38,766 nt of DNA from an uncultured Clostridia bacterium (GTDB lineage: Bacteria > Bacillota > Clostridia > Christensenellales > Borkfalkiaceae). This document shows, piece after piece, positions 9,401-18,110 of the stretch (its first letter is position 1; every line of letters starts with the position of its first letter). Under the pieces are notes generated by a model. The model was not told where the DNA came from and did no database searches. It saw nothing but the letters and a program-made list of their open reading frames with translations. The position numbers were made by a program, and so were the translations under genes. The stretch is taken from positions 1-38,766 of the forward strand of contig CANQJF010000019.1 of assembly GCA_947624225.1 (NCBI GenBank), written 5' to 3'.

Positions 9401-12400
9401 TCCAGCAGTGTGATTAGGCCAAGCGTTAGACTTTGTTGCTACATTTATACTTGCACGATTAGATGCGGTCGAAGTTGTAGCGGACCCATACATTCCCCCA
9501 TCTTTTACCTCCAAGAAATCGGAACCATTTGCCTGCTTTCCATAAGGCACGAGCAAAGTACCGCGGACATTGTAGGCGTTTGCCAACGAAGTATAGCCCG
9601 CACGGGTTGCAATCTCGGTAGAGGCAAAACTCGTGTTATACTCAACAACCACAATTTTGCCGCTCTCCGCCTCATTGAGCGCTTCCTCAATGGTATAGAG
9701 CTCCTCATTGTTATAAGCTCCAATCGTTCCGGAACCGATCCAAACCGATTTGATCTTGACTAAAATATCGTCCCATCCGGTCGTGCCGTCCAGCGTGAAA
9801 TAATTGTTCGACGCACTGAAATTCACTGTGGCCAAATAGGTGCTACCAATCATGTACTCAACACCGTCAATGGTTGCAGTGATCAAAGCCAACTCCTCTG
9901 CACTTAACTCTCTGCCGTCTTCACCCTTGATCGTAAACGACTTCTTCAAGAAATCATTGTTTACTTCGCCCAAATTACCTTCAATCGACTTCGCATTGTA
10001 TTCAATCGTTACCTTTTCCTTGCGAGTCGTAAAGGTAACCGTGGTCCCAAAATCTACATAATTATTGCGATTAGGATCCGGATTATAATATGCCGCATAA
10101 CTATGTGATTCAAGTGTTAAGGGCGTATTGGAATCTACCCAATAAAACCCTTTCGGCGGGGTGATATCTTTAAGCGTCTTATGATACCCATTGACTTGCT
10201 CATCAAGTTCGCCCTTAACTTCATCGGGCAACCTATCCAACGTCGCCTTGTTGATGATGAAGGTAACCTCGACCTCTTCGGCCCCACCTTCCGCCCACTC
10301 ATAATTGCCGGGCTCCGTAATCGCGAAAGTGATCGTATAGCTACCCGCATTCTCCAATTTCAACGAATTGCCGGTAATGGTATAGGAAATCTTGTTCTCG
10401 TTGCCCTCATATCCTGTGAGAATAACGTCATAGCCATCGGGCCGATAAGTGACCGTACTTCCCTCTGTAATTGACGCGGTGGGCTTTGTCAACAGGGCTT
10501 TATTGATCATGAACTCAAAGCGAACACTTTCCGTGGCTGTTGATCCATCTTTCCACCCAAGATTTATGCTATCTTTTAGGGTGACTGTTACTTCGTGTGT
10601 CCCCACAGTGCTTTGCTCATTCCCCGAGATATCCATCCATTTTGATTCGAAACCTTGCGGGGTATAAGTTAATGTTTCGCCATCAGCATAGCGGAATGTC
10701 TCTGTATTTTCCGTCGGCTTAGCAAGATAGAGCTTGGCAATCGTGACAGTGTAAGAATACTGACCGTCTGCCTCAGCAAAGCCATCGCCAAATGTGACTT
10801 CGTAATTCGGATTGGTTACGCTGACATAGATGGTGTAGCCGTCCTCGTTGGCATTCGTAACGGTGCAATATTCGCTGCCGGTAGTATAGGTGAAGAAGTC
10901 GACCTTATCGGCTTCGAAAACACCCTCGGGAACATCGAGCGAGAGATGGAATTCTTTGCCATCATAGGTGAGATCACGGTTTTCATTGTTCGCCTTGAAA
11001 TTCGGCAGCGTGACAGTGACCGCCTTCGGAGTGATGGTGATCGTAATCGTCGTCTGTGCGCTCGTATAGTTGTCGCTCTCGTCCACCGAAATCGTCACTT
11101 CCCCACTGTCGGCAACATCTTTGAATGTCTGCCTGGTGTAAGAAAGCGACTTTTCGCTGTGGTTCAGCACCGCATTGATTGTATGCGAATTCCCGTCATA
11201 CGGAAACGTTTTCTCGATGGCATCCGTTGTAATCACGGACTTCGCCTTGTTGACGGTGATGGTGAACGTCGCCTCGGCAGCATTATAATTCTGCGTTTGA
11301 GCGGCCGTAACTTTAACCTGCAATGCCTTGCCCTCTGCCACCGTCGTGAATTTGTTATCGGAATACGAGAGCGTCGTCTCGCTGTGATTCAGCGTGGCGC
11401 CCTTTTCTACTGTCTGCTCCTCGCCGGTGTAGGTGTAGGTTCTGTCCCCTTCGCCCGCAATGGAAATGACGGCCTCCGCCCGATTGATCGTGACGGTGAA
11501 GGTATCGGTCTTGTCAATGTAATTGTTGTTGCCCGTGATGGTGTAAGTGACGGTGTACTTATCCGCATTGATGAGGCCAAGCGCGGACATGGTATTGCCC
11601 GATTTGCTCTCATGGGAGTACTTGACGCTTGCGCCCGCGGGCTCTTTGTTGTTCTCCGTGCCGACGCCCGTGAACGTGATCCCGTTGCCTTGCGCACCGC
11701 CGTTGTAGGTGAAGGTATTCTCCTCCGATTTCGTCACGTTATACTCCGCCTTGGCAATCATGACGGTGTATGTGACGGTCTTTTCAACAAAGTTTGCGCC
11801 CGTAACCTTGAACTTGACCGTATACTCATTGGCGTTCGTATACTGCCATGCGGAAGTCTCGAAAAGCGCAACGGTCAGAGTGTCGGTCGCACTCGCAAGT
11901 GTTTCTTTGAGTTGCTGCTGAATAGCGGCCTTGACCTCTGCCTCCGTATAGCCTTGAAGCTCGGCATTATAGGTGTGCTCCGAAGTTGCGATTGTCCACG
12001 TGATATCAGCCTTGGTGATCTCGACGGTGTATGTCGTCCCGTCTTGATAGGTGATTTTGTAGTTTTTCGCAACGTCCTCAGCGCCGTTTTTGAGCTCGAC
12101 CGCAAAGGTGACCGTGTAGGTGGCAGCATTGATAAAGCTGAGCGAATCGGCATTGGCCACGCCGCTGTTGCCATACTTGAAAGCGGCGGTATCCGTACCC
12201 TGCAACCCCGTGATATTAGAAGAAGTCTCAATGCCTTGCCATTGATTGCCGCCGGTATAGGAGTGGCTCAATCCACCCGCATACGGATTTTTCACGGTGA
12301 GCGGCGCTTGCGTGATCTCAAACTTAGCCGTGTAATCTGTCTTGTTGCCCTCATCGGTATCGTTGCTCCAACGATAGTTGCTGCTATCTTTGAGTGTGAA

Positions 12401-15400
12401 TACGACATTATACTTACCAACGTCCTTTCCGCCGTTATTGGTCTTAACGGTATAGAGCGCATTTTTCGGGTCATCCGCCGTTTGCATCGCGGCATTATAC
12501 TGCTTGGATGCAAGCGTGGGAAGCTCCACTGCCTGTTTGGCAATATAGAAATCCAACGTGAAATCTTCGGTGCCGCCGCTTGCCCAAATATAGTTCTCCT
12601 TATCCTTCAAAGAGATGGTGACATTATGGTGTCCGGCGGTCGTTTGCTCCACATCGCTCGCGGACATGGTATCCTCGTCGAATCCCTTAGGCGCAAAAGT
12701 TTGCGGAGATGTATTGTAGGTGAACGACTTCTCATCCTGCGTGGGCCGCGCAAGGGGCTTCGGCGAGATCTTAACTTCAAATTCACCCAAGAAGGGGTCA
12801 AATTCTTGAGATTCTTCATTTGTAATCGTGAGACGATAGAAAATATTTTTGCTATCTTTTACATTTGTGAAAGAATATGCATCCACATATTCCCCATCGA
12901 CATCGTCTGCAAATTCAACTTTGAAATCGCTCTCTGCATATTGTTTCTCTTTTTCTCCCGTTACCGTAAATTGAACCTTATGCGCCGTCCCATCGTAAGT
13001 GAACTCATTCCCCGAAATTTCAATATCGAGTTGAAAGTTCGTGATGGTAATATTGAGTGCAAATGTAAGAGTAAAGTTGTTTGTAACGTCCTTATCGCCC
13101 TTTGTAATGCGGTAACTGCCTTCCTTCCATTTGAAGCGGTCACTTGCCAACGCGTTGCCGTTGTTCGTATATTGCCCTTCCTGTTGATTGAAAAGAACGA
13201 GCGTTCCCACAAAGGTGAAAGGCTCCTCAATTACGGGAGTAAATTCCCACGTACGGCCAAGTGTGCGCGATTCCGTCCTTCTGATGGTAAACGACTTCTT
13301 GGTGATCTCGAAAGTGCGCTTGAATTCGGCACTCTCGGCACCCGACGTATTCCATTTATAGTTGCGCGCATCGGTGAGCTTAAAGATGACGTCATACGTT
13401 CCTGCATCCTCGCCGCCCTCGTTTTTCTCGACGGTATAATGGGCCGCGCCGGAGACGTCGGCTGTCTGCTTTTCGCCGTTATAGACCTTGCTCGCGACCT
13501 CTGCGGGCAACTCGACGGTCGCTTTCGCAATCGTGATCGTAAAGGTCCTCCTGTCGGCCACCTTTTCAAGGTCGACGCCGTTCAAAGTGTAGTTGGAGCG
13601 CGCGTCCTGACTGCCATGCGTCACGGCAATGGCATACGTCACGGTGTATTTGCCCGCCTCTCTGATGCCGGAGAGAACGCTGCCGGTATCCGTGTAACCC
13701 TCAACCTTGTAGGAATAGGTGATCGTGATCACGTCCCCATTGACGCCCGTCGCGCTGAACCCCTGCCAATTGAAATTGTCGCCGTAAGTGCCGCTCTGCG
13801 CCGCGGGGTCGGTGACATCTTGCAGGGCCGCGCGGGTCACGTTGAGCGTGGCATTTTGATAGTCCACCGCATAGTTTGTTAAACTTTCGAGCCCGAGCAC
13901 CTTGGTTTGATAGCTGCCCACAAAGAGGCCCACGCCATCGCTCTGCGCCTCGCCATAGACGACGCGGATAGCCTTGGTGAGCTCGGCCTGCTCGTCGCCC
14001 ACAAACGCATCATAGGAGAGCGTGTAGCCGGGCTGCGTGCCGTAAACAATGGAGTCCTCGTTGAGCGTGACGGTCACCGTGAGCCCTTTCTTTTGCACTT
14101 GGAAAGAGGCTTGGATGGCGCCGAACGTATAGTCGTTGTGGCCGAGCCCGCTGACGGTCGCCTTGTGCTCGCCGACCTCATAGAAGCCGCCTTTGCTCAT
14201 CGAACCGTCGTACCGATACTGGGCCGTTCCGAGAAGGCTCATGTCATCGCCGGGTACCATGTCCGCAAAGGAGAGCTGCGGAACGGGTTGTTCGCCATAG
14301 GTGATATCGGCCACGGAGAACACGGGCGTGATCGTTTTGGGGCTGACCGTGAAGTCCGCGGTGATCTCGCTTGCGGCCTTGCCGTTTACCTGCACTTCAT
14401 AGTTGGCCGCATCCGCAAAGCCGGAAACGGTGAGCGTGTATACATCGGCATGGAAGAGCCCCTGCTTCGTTTGATAGTCGGTGGCATACTTCTTGCCCGA
14501 GATCGTGTAAGTGAGCTCGGTGAGATCGGCAAGGGTGTCGCCCTCCACGAGGTCCTCCGTGACGGGCGTGGGCTGCCGATAGGTGTCGCCATAGGTGAAA
14601 TCATCCACGGACACGGTGAGCGAAATTGCTTTCTTCGCAACCTCGAATTGGCAGGAAATGGGATCGAGCGCATAGTCCGCATGGCCGAGGCCGGAGACGG
14701 CCGCCGTGTGCGTGCCCGCCACATAATAGCCCTTGGAGTTGGTTGCGCCGTCATAGGTCACGGTTTCCTTGCCGAGCAGGGAGACATCGTCGCCATGCTC
14801 CATGCCCGTGATCACGAGGGTATATTTGGGCGTTTGCCCATAAACGATGTCCGCAACGTCAAACGAGACGGTGAGCTTCTTGGGTGCGACCGTAAAGGTC
14901 TGCTCCTCAACGGTGAGGTAGTAATTATCTGCCTCGCCCTCGACGGAGGCAATATAGCTACCGACGTGGAACACGTCATCTGCGGACATGGGCTTCCCCT
15001 CCGCCGTGCGATAGGTGATTTTCGCCGTGGAGAATACGTTGTTTGCGGTTTGGTTGTATGCAAATCCCGCAAATTGGATGCCGTTGTAGTAGGCGCTGTT
15101 TCTCGAACCCTGGGGCGCCTGGCCATAGGTGAGCTCCGTCAACGCGAGCTGCGGCTTGGCCTTGACTTCTTTCTTCGCCACGCTGAAAGCAGTCTCGGGG
15201 TAGATGAGCGTGTAGTTGTCGTTGCTCGATTTTCTGACCTGCGAGATGTAGCGCGCGCAAACGGTGTAATCGCCCACGCTGTAACGCCCGGTGTGCGTTT
15301 GCCCGTCTTTTTTATAGAGATACAGATTGCCGGCTTCCTTGGGAATGTTGAGGACCTCTTCGCCCTCGCCCTCCGCAAAGCCCTCGAATGCGAGCGACGG

Positions 15401-17479
15401 CGCGGGGGATTCGCCGTAAATGAAATCCTCCACGTTGACGGTCACCGTGAGATCCCGCGGGATGACGTTGAACGTCACCGTTTGGATCTCCTCTTCGAGC
15501 GCATAGTTTGCATTGGATTTGCTCACGTTCGCGGACACGGTATACTCCGCGACGGCGAAGTAGGTCTTGTCGTCGGTGAAAGTATACTTGTCGCGAAGCA
15601 GACGGTAGTTGACGTCGAAGTCCTCGGCGTCCTCATCGAGGACATTCACGAGGCGGAAGTGATAGTAGCCGTCCTCGGGGATCTCGCCGTATGTGATATT
15701 GTCGTGCACGACGAGCTCGATCTTGTAATTGCGCAAGGCGATGTTGAAAGTGTCTTTCCCGTCCCCTGCGTAAACGATGCGGTAGTTCTGCACCGCATAG
15801 CTTTCGTATTCGTTGTATCTCAGCGTTGCCGTCTGGTTGTCGCCGGCGGGAAGATGCTGCCCGCTGTAAACGGTCTCGCCCACGGTGTAAGTGGGAGCGC
15901 CGAGCACCTCGGCCCCCTCTTCGTATTCAAACCCCTCAAAGGCAGGCGCGGGCAGGAACGCCTCGCCGTATCCCATATCCGGTACGGTGAGGGAGACGGT
16001 GAGCTGCTTCTTCGTCACGTTGAATTGGTTGACGATCTGCGCGCCCTCCGCCGTGAGATAGCCCTTTTCGTCGCGGTTGGTGATGTTGTAGTTCGCGGGG
16101 TCGGCAACGATCACGCGCACTTCATAATCGCCCACGGGCGGCTTGTCGACGGGATATTCCGTGCCAAGCACCTTGCCGAGGGTCGTATTGGTGTATTCAT
16201 AGGTAAGATCGAGCACATCTGCGCTCTCTCCGTATTGGAATCCCGTGCCCGTCACGGAATTCTCGGGGGTACCCTGCCCATAGACGAGGCTATCCTGCCC
16301 GATGGCAGCCGAGAGCGTCAACGAAGCCTTGCTGACCTCGATGTTAGCGACCACGCCCTCCGCGTTGTTGCCGAACCAGCGGTAGGTCTTGCTCGTCGTG
16401 AGCAGGCCGTTGCCGTAAGAAGCGGTGAGAACGCACTCGACCGTGTAGACGCCGGCGTTTTTGAGATCGAAGCGGTTTTCGTTGTGCGCGTCGCCGCCGA
16501 AATCATACGTCTGTCCGTTGAATTGGACATTCCATTCATAAGTATAGACCAGCCCCTCCGGATAGGTGAGGTTGGGGATGTAGGCATAGCCGTTTCCGCC
16601 GTATGTCAACGTGCCGCCGAGGCGCAACTGCGGATGCTCGCCGCCGACGCTCAGGCCGTATTTTGCATAGACGAACACGCCCTTGCGGAGCTGACCGTCC
16701 ACCTCCCGCTCCGAGAGCGTGGAGATGCCGCTCGCCACTTCCGAGCCGTCCGTCACCGTAAAGGAGGTGATGGCAGTGGTATCATCCTTGCTCCAATACC
16801 AATTTTCAAAGGCGAATGCAGGGTCGATGCCCGCGACGCCCGTGTCGTTGAGCTTGTAGACTTCGCCATAGCGCGCCTGCCCGATCTCTTTCACCTTGTC
16901 GTCGAGATAAAACGCATAGATGGGGAAGATCGTGCGTTCATAGAGCGCAACGATCTCCGTACGCGCCGTGATGATGGAGCCGATGGGCTCGCTCCAATCG
17001 GAGAACGTCCAATACGTATCCGTGTGATCGGGCGCTTCGGGATATTTGGGAGTTCCGCCCTCCTCGATCTTCTGGTAGGGCTCGCCGTCTACGAGGATGG
17101 GAAGCCCGGTTTGGCTATCCCGGAAGGTAACGATATATACCTTTTTATCCCCTGTGGACAGCGCCGTCTTGGAATAGGCGGCATAAAACGTCACATCGGC
17201 TTCGACGATGTGCGCCGTGATATACTCCTTGGAATCTTCCTCCATCGTCCAACCGAGGAAAGAATATTCGTACTCTTCATCCGGCATGCGGACGGGATCC
17301 TCCGGGAACTCTACGGTCTCTCCCAACCCGTATTCTTTTGAGGACACAGTCTCTTCACCGTTCATGAAAGTGACGGTGTACTTTTCGGTCTCATAGACGT
17401 ATCCGTCGCAACCGAAGCCGAACGACATCACGAGCCCCACTATGAGCAACGTGATTGCGATCCACCATTTCTTCTTCAT
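6410..17479 (-). CDS. Giant secreted MBG-repeat surface protein with C-terminal Hint domain
   Basis: About 3689 residues. The start is the ATG at 17479, preceded by AAGGAG 9 nt upstream; an upstream in-frame ATG at 17497 lies before that site. The N-terminus is a signal peptide ending in a lipobox-like FGFGC. InlB/Flg_new-type units follow (to about residue 180). Then come about ten MBG-like units of the YGX type (roughly 390-1330), and units opening with TYNG/TYDG/TYTG (roughly 1330-2400). A repetitive beta-solenoid-like stretch covers about 2600-3050, with further InlB-like repeats at 3080-3330. The last 237 residues begin with CIVEGTLITLADG, a Hint (hedgehog/intein) N-block, with a YYEH motif about 70 residues on and FHMNVV about 135 on. 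Likely a cell-surface adhesin-like protein; ligand unknown. DNA at about 7100-9700 looks AT-richer than the rest. Confidence 0.85.
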   Translation of the reverse strand: MKKKWWIAITLLIVGLVMSFGFGCDGYVYETEKYTVTFMNGEETVSSKEYGLGETVEFPEDPVRMPDEEYEYSFLGWTMEEDSKEYITAHIVEADVTFYAAYSKTALSTGDKKVYIVTFRDSQTGLPILVDGEPYQKIEEGGTPKYPEAPDHTDTYWTFSDWSEPIGSIITARTEIVALYERTIFPIYAFYLDDKVKEIGQARYGEVYKLNDTGVAGIDPAFAFENWYWSKDDTTAITSFTVTDGSEVASGISTLSEREVDGQLRKGVFVYAKYGLSVGGEHPQLRLGGTLTYGGNGYAYIPNLTYPEGLVYTYEWNVQFNGQTYDFGGDAHNENRFDLKNAGVYTVECVLTASYGNGLLTTSKTYRWFGNNAEGVVANIEVSKASLTLSAAIGQDSLVYGQGTPENSVTGTGFQYGESADVLDLTYEYTNTTLGKVLGTEYPVDKPPVGDYEVRVIVADPANYNITNRDEKGYLTAEGAQIVNQFNVTKKQLTVSLTVPDMGYGEAFLPAPAFEGFEYEEGAEVLGAPTYTVGETVYSGQHLPAGDNQTATLRYNEYESYAVQNYRIVYAGDGKDTFNIALRNYKIELVVHDNITYGEIPEDGYYHFRLVNVLDEDAEDFDVNYRLLRDKYTFTDDKTYFAVAEYTVSANVSKSNANYALEEEIQTVTFNVIPRDLTVTVNVEDFIYGESPAPSLAFEGFAEGEGEEVLNIPKEAGNLYLYKKDGQTHTGRYSVGDYTVCARYISQVRKSSNDNYTLIYPETAFSVAKKEVKAKPQLALTELTYGQAPQGSRNSAYYNGIQFAGFAYNQTANNVFSTAKITYRTAEGKPMSADDVFHVGSYIASVEGEADNYYLTVEEQTFTVAPKKLTVSFDVADIVYGQTPKYTLVITGMEHGDDVSLLGKETVTYDGATNSKGYYVAGTHTAAVSGLGHADYALDPISCQFEVAKKAISLTVSVDDFTYGDTYRQPTPVTEDLVEGDTLADLTELTYTISGKKYATDYQTKQGLFHADVYTLTVSGFADAANYEVQVNGKAASEITADFTVSPKTITPVFSVADITYGEQPVPQLSFADMVPGDDMSLLGTAQYRYDGSMSKGGFYEVGEHKATVSGLGHNDYTFGAIQASFQVQKKGLTVTVTLNEDSIVYGTQPGYTLSYDAFVGDEQAELTKAIRVVYGEAQSDGVGLFVGSYQTKVLGLESLTNYAVDYQNATLNVTRAALQDVTDPAAQSGTYGDNFNWQGFSATGVNGDVITITYSYKVEGYTDTGSVLSGIREAGKYTVTYAIAVTHGSQDARSNYTLNGVDLEKVADRRTFTITIAKATVELPAEVASKVYNGEKQTADVSGAAHYTVEKNEGGEDAGTYDVIFKLTDARNYKWNTSGAESAEFKRTFEITKKSFTIRRTESRTLGRTWEFTPVIEEPFTFVGTLVLFNQQEGQYTNNGNALASDRFKWKEGSYRITKGDKDVTNNFTLTFALNITITNFQLDIEISGNEFTYDGTAHKVQFTVTGEKEKQYAESDFKVEFADDVDGEYVDAYSFTNVKDSKNIFYRLTITNEESQEFDPFLGEFEVKISPKPLARPTQDEKSFTYNTSPQTFAPKGFDEDTMSASDVEQTTAGHHNVTISLKDKENYIWASGGTEDFTLDFYIAKQAVELPTLASKQYNAAMQTADDPKNALYTVKTNNGGKDVGKYNVVFTLKDSSNYRWSNDTDEGNKTDYTAKFEITQAPLTVKNPYAGGLSHSYTGGNQWQGIETSSNITGLQGTDTAAFKYGNSGVANADSLSFINAATYTVTFAVELKNGAEDVAKNYKITYQDGTTYTVEITKADITWTIATSEHTYNAELQGYTEAEVKAAIQQQLKETLASATDTLTVALFETSAWQYTNANEYTVKFKVTGANFVEKTVTYTVMIAKAEYNVTKSEENTFTYNGGAQGNGITFTGVGTENNKEPAGASVKYSHESKSGNTMSALGLINADKYTVTYTITGNNNYIDKTDTFTVTINRAEAVISIAGEGDRTYTYTGEEQTVEKGATLNHSETTLSYSDNKFTTVAEGKALQVKVTAAQTQNYNAAEATFTITVNKAKSVITTDAIEKTFPYDGNSHTINAVLNHSEKSLSYTRQTFKDVADSGEVTISVDESDNYTSAQTTITITITPKAVTVTLPNFKANNENRDLTYDGKEFHLSLDVPEGVFEADKVDFFTYTTGSEYCTVTNANEDGYTIYVSVTNPNYEVTFGDGFAEADGQYSYTVTIAKLYLAKPTENTETFRYADGETLTYTPQGFESKWMDISGNEQSTVGTHEVTVTLKDSINLGWKDGSTATESVRFEFMINKALLTKPTASITEGSTVTYRPDGYDVILTGYEGNENKISYTITGNSLKLENAGSYTITFAITEPGNYEWAEGGAEEVEVTFIINKATLDRLPDEVKGELDEQVNGYHKTLKDITPPKGFYWVDSNTPLTLESHSYAAYYNPDPNRNNYVDFGTTVTFTTRKEKVTIEYNAKSIEGNLGEVNNDFLKKSFTIKGEDGRELSAEELALITATIDGVEYMIGSTYLATVNFSASNNYFTLDGTTGWDDILVKIKSVWIGSGTIGAYNNEELYTIEEALNEAESGKIVVVEYNTSFASTEIATRAGYTSLANAYNVRGTLLVPYGKQANGSDFLEVKDGGMYGSATTSTASNRASINVATKSNAWPNHTAGYSTLILPNKTNLTVKGSLIVNAVLTMLDGPSTYIYGAYYGELVLKEEAVVTIQSNATFDCMGYTSGAGKIISESGANVYEPMNISGFKGHNPTLAVCNETFPLNQFTLAHIGCEMVLNSGASYKGRAYIQINISSGFSFVKTVNLLGNTSSYFIQLGASAVCTKLINIKTGEIRFIFNGNTTINNLEILNQSVPVMGSINISTANRQIPIAGHFYFDIQSGTLTIPSSVQLKLLPGAQMYVAEGAAVDVQGGIYAYGQKNVSFSEGYSSFKDGNRTYPSSVKECYKTIPTLQYNNTTAAKIIVDGTLKLSKIFGVEVYSNKNGKLKITTTPTTCNILEDDTPGSEPITYRVYFKSSGINSDGVVIPLGSGNWEYNGSRWIGENYYQIIYNANGGELKGEESDLHAPGVIGEDTITTSDPTRDYYTFTGWYFDQQCTQKVGQISKSATVGDVITVFAGWEIVKYGIVFKTNANDFEEAEIQLPEVEQWFVEQTVQLPQPTWNSEASPDLVFSGWWIYNDYTGEILEITDDNIDLLTILDGKIVIYGKFRFMNQITVRFDLGDQYTEEITGVPTGGIADIRDNFSSISALVDEATSVVNSIDDNQHQYYLEGWQVKTKTGDFVFLSTLTDYVIGEDFLDDSKALVLYAKWSQKAKISVVAFKNSGNFITTVYVELTPDNEEKITIKSRGDTTATILWYRPDTKITYTLSNVGTANSGTRSISGSRDKTDDISESGYGTSNGSFYMPGGGKTVSIICNVQGSCIVEGTLITLADGTQKKVEDLLPTDQVLMFNHETGKYEACALWSNVHAGNAAEWFTITYLKFSDGTELGIYYEHALFDKTLNRYVYFNAENPAEYIGHKFVKVENVNGEYVSGEVTLVGFENREEFVRVFSPVSLFHMNVVTNGLLSMTAWPTNSEGFENYFAFDEDMKYNEEAMQADIEKYGLYTYEDFKDLMTEDLFNALPWKYFKIAVGKGMMTWDDILYTIEWIYTTGQIDLG
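6680..7123 (-). other. Hint (intein/hedgehog-type) domain at the C-terminus of the giant protein
   Basis: Part of the preceding gene, listed separately because of its likely chemistry. The domain opens with a cysteine (codon at 7121-7123) directly after QGS, followed by the Hint block A pattern (EGTLITLADG, then VEDLLPTDQVL). A block-B-like GIYYEH and a C-terminal block (SLFHMNVVTNG) follow. Hint domains rearrange the peptide bond before the first Cys/Ser and can self-cleave or pass the upstream part to a nucleophile. Here about 90 residues follow the domain, so splicing, cleavage or a ligation role are all possible. The canonical C-terminal His-Asn pair is not clearly present, which argues against simple splicing. 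Confidence 0.75.
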
Positions 17480-17597
17480 AACAGCATCTCCTTGCATTTA
17501 CGGCCAAAGCCGCTTTTTTTCCGTGCAAACGCATTTGCACAAATTGCATAAAAGTTGTCTGTACAACGCAATCCACCAATATTAGAATTGCACGCAC

Positions 17598-17626
17598 ATT
17601 ATAGCATTTTCCCCGATTTTTTGCAA
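17598..17626 (-). promoter_or_regulatory. Sigma70/SigA-type promoter of the giant surface gene
   Basis: On the minus strand, TTGCAA (17626-17621) and TATAAT (17603-17598) are separated by 17 bp. The predicted transcription start is near 17591, giving a leader of about 110 nt to the ATG at 17479. The tuf promoter has the same hexamers and spacing, suggesting substantial expression. Confidence 0.8.
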
Positions 17627-17852
17627 CTAAATCATCGTATTATTGGAAAAAAATCGACTTTGACCTCAGAAATGGTATGTAAAATGATAAATATATTATA
17701 ATTATTCAAAAATATTATGATGTTTTCAAACTTACATCTTGTTTATTTTGTGAACCGCATTTGACATTTCTTTATAAATTGTATTCACTTTTTATACATT
17801 TTTGGGCCACAAAAGCAATTCCCCCCTACCGTGTCCGCATTTGAATGTCGCT

Positions 17853-17973
17853 TTCGGACATGGAGTGGGGATACCTCCTCTCTCGGGCGGGAAAGAGTCT
17901 GCCTCGATTCTATTGTTTGGAGCGAAGAGGGTTTTTATGCCTTGCGGCAGAATTTCCCCCACCCATGTCCGAA
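17853..17973. repeat. Imperfect inverted repeat, 17-18 bp arms
   Basis: Arm TTCGGACATGGAGTGGGG at 17853-17870 is nearly the reverse complement of CCCCACCCATGTCCGAA at 17957-17973 (one extra base). The arms enclose about 86 bp with further GC-rich stretches. It could be a miniature mobile-element remnant or a folded RNA; no coding potential is convincing. Confidence 0.5.
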
Positions 17974-18040
17974 AAAAGCCGCACGAAAGCGGGCATGGTG
18001 CCATCATTCGGAATTTTTGGCAGTCAAAAATCGAGCAAAC

Positions 18041-18073
18041 AAAAAGGGGCGGCAAAGAGAACTCTGCCGCCCC
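18041..18073 (-). terminator. Intrinsic terminator of the hydrolase gene
   Basis: On the minus strand a 9-bp stem GGGGCGGCA/TGCCGCCCC (18073-18065 with 18054-18046) is followed by TTTTT (18045-18041). It lies 38 bp after the hydrolase stop codon. Confidence 0.9.
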
Positions 18074-18110
18074 AACGGGCTTGCTGCTTTTCGGCTAAAA
18101 TCCCAAAGGT

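Larger units (their letters stand above)
17498..18110. other. 613-bp intergenic region: leader and promoter, AT-rich block, inverted repeat, terminator
   Basis: No gene. From low to high coordinates it holds: the leader of the giant gene with two small hairpins (GTGCAAA/TTTGCAC and CGGC/GCCG on the minus strand); the promoter at 17598-17626; a very AT-rich stretch at about 17630-17800; a GC-rich block with a long imperfect inverted repeat (arms 17853-17870 and 17957-17973); and the terminator of the upstream hydrolase gene at 18041-18073. Confidence 0.7.

Noticed and set aside
10946-17341. Two very long plus-strand reading frames opposite the giant gene (to 13882 and 13907-17341)
   Set aside because: They are open because of codon bias on the minus strand, lack ribosome binding sites and give low-complexity proteins without recognisable domains.
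17761-17800. Plus-strand promoter beginning TTGACA at 17761
   Set aside because: No -10 hexamer at acceptable spacing and no plus-strand gene downstream.
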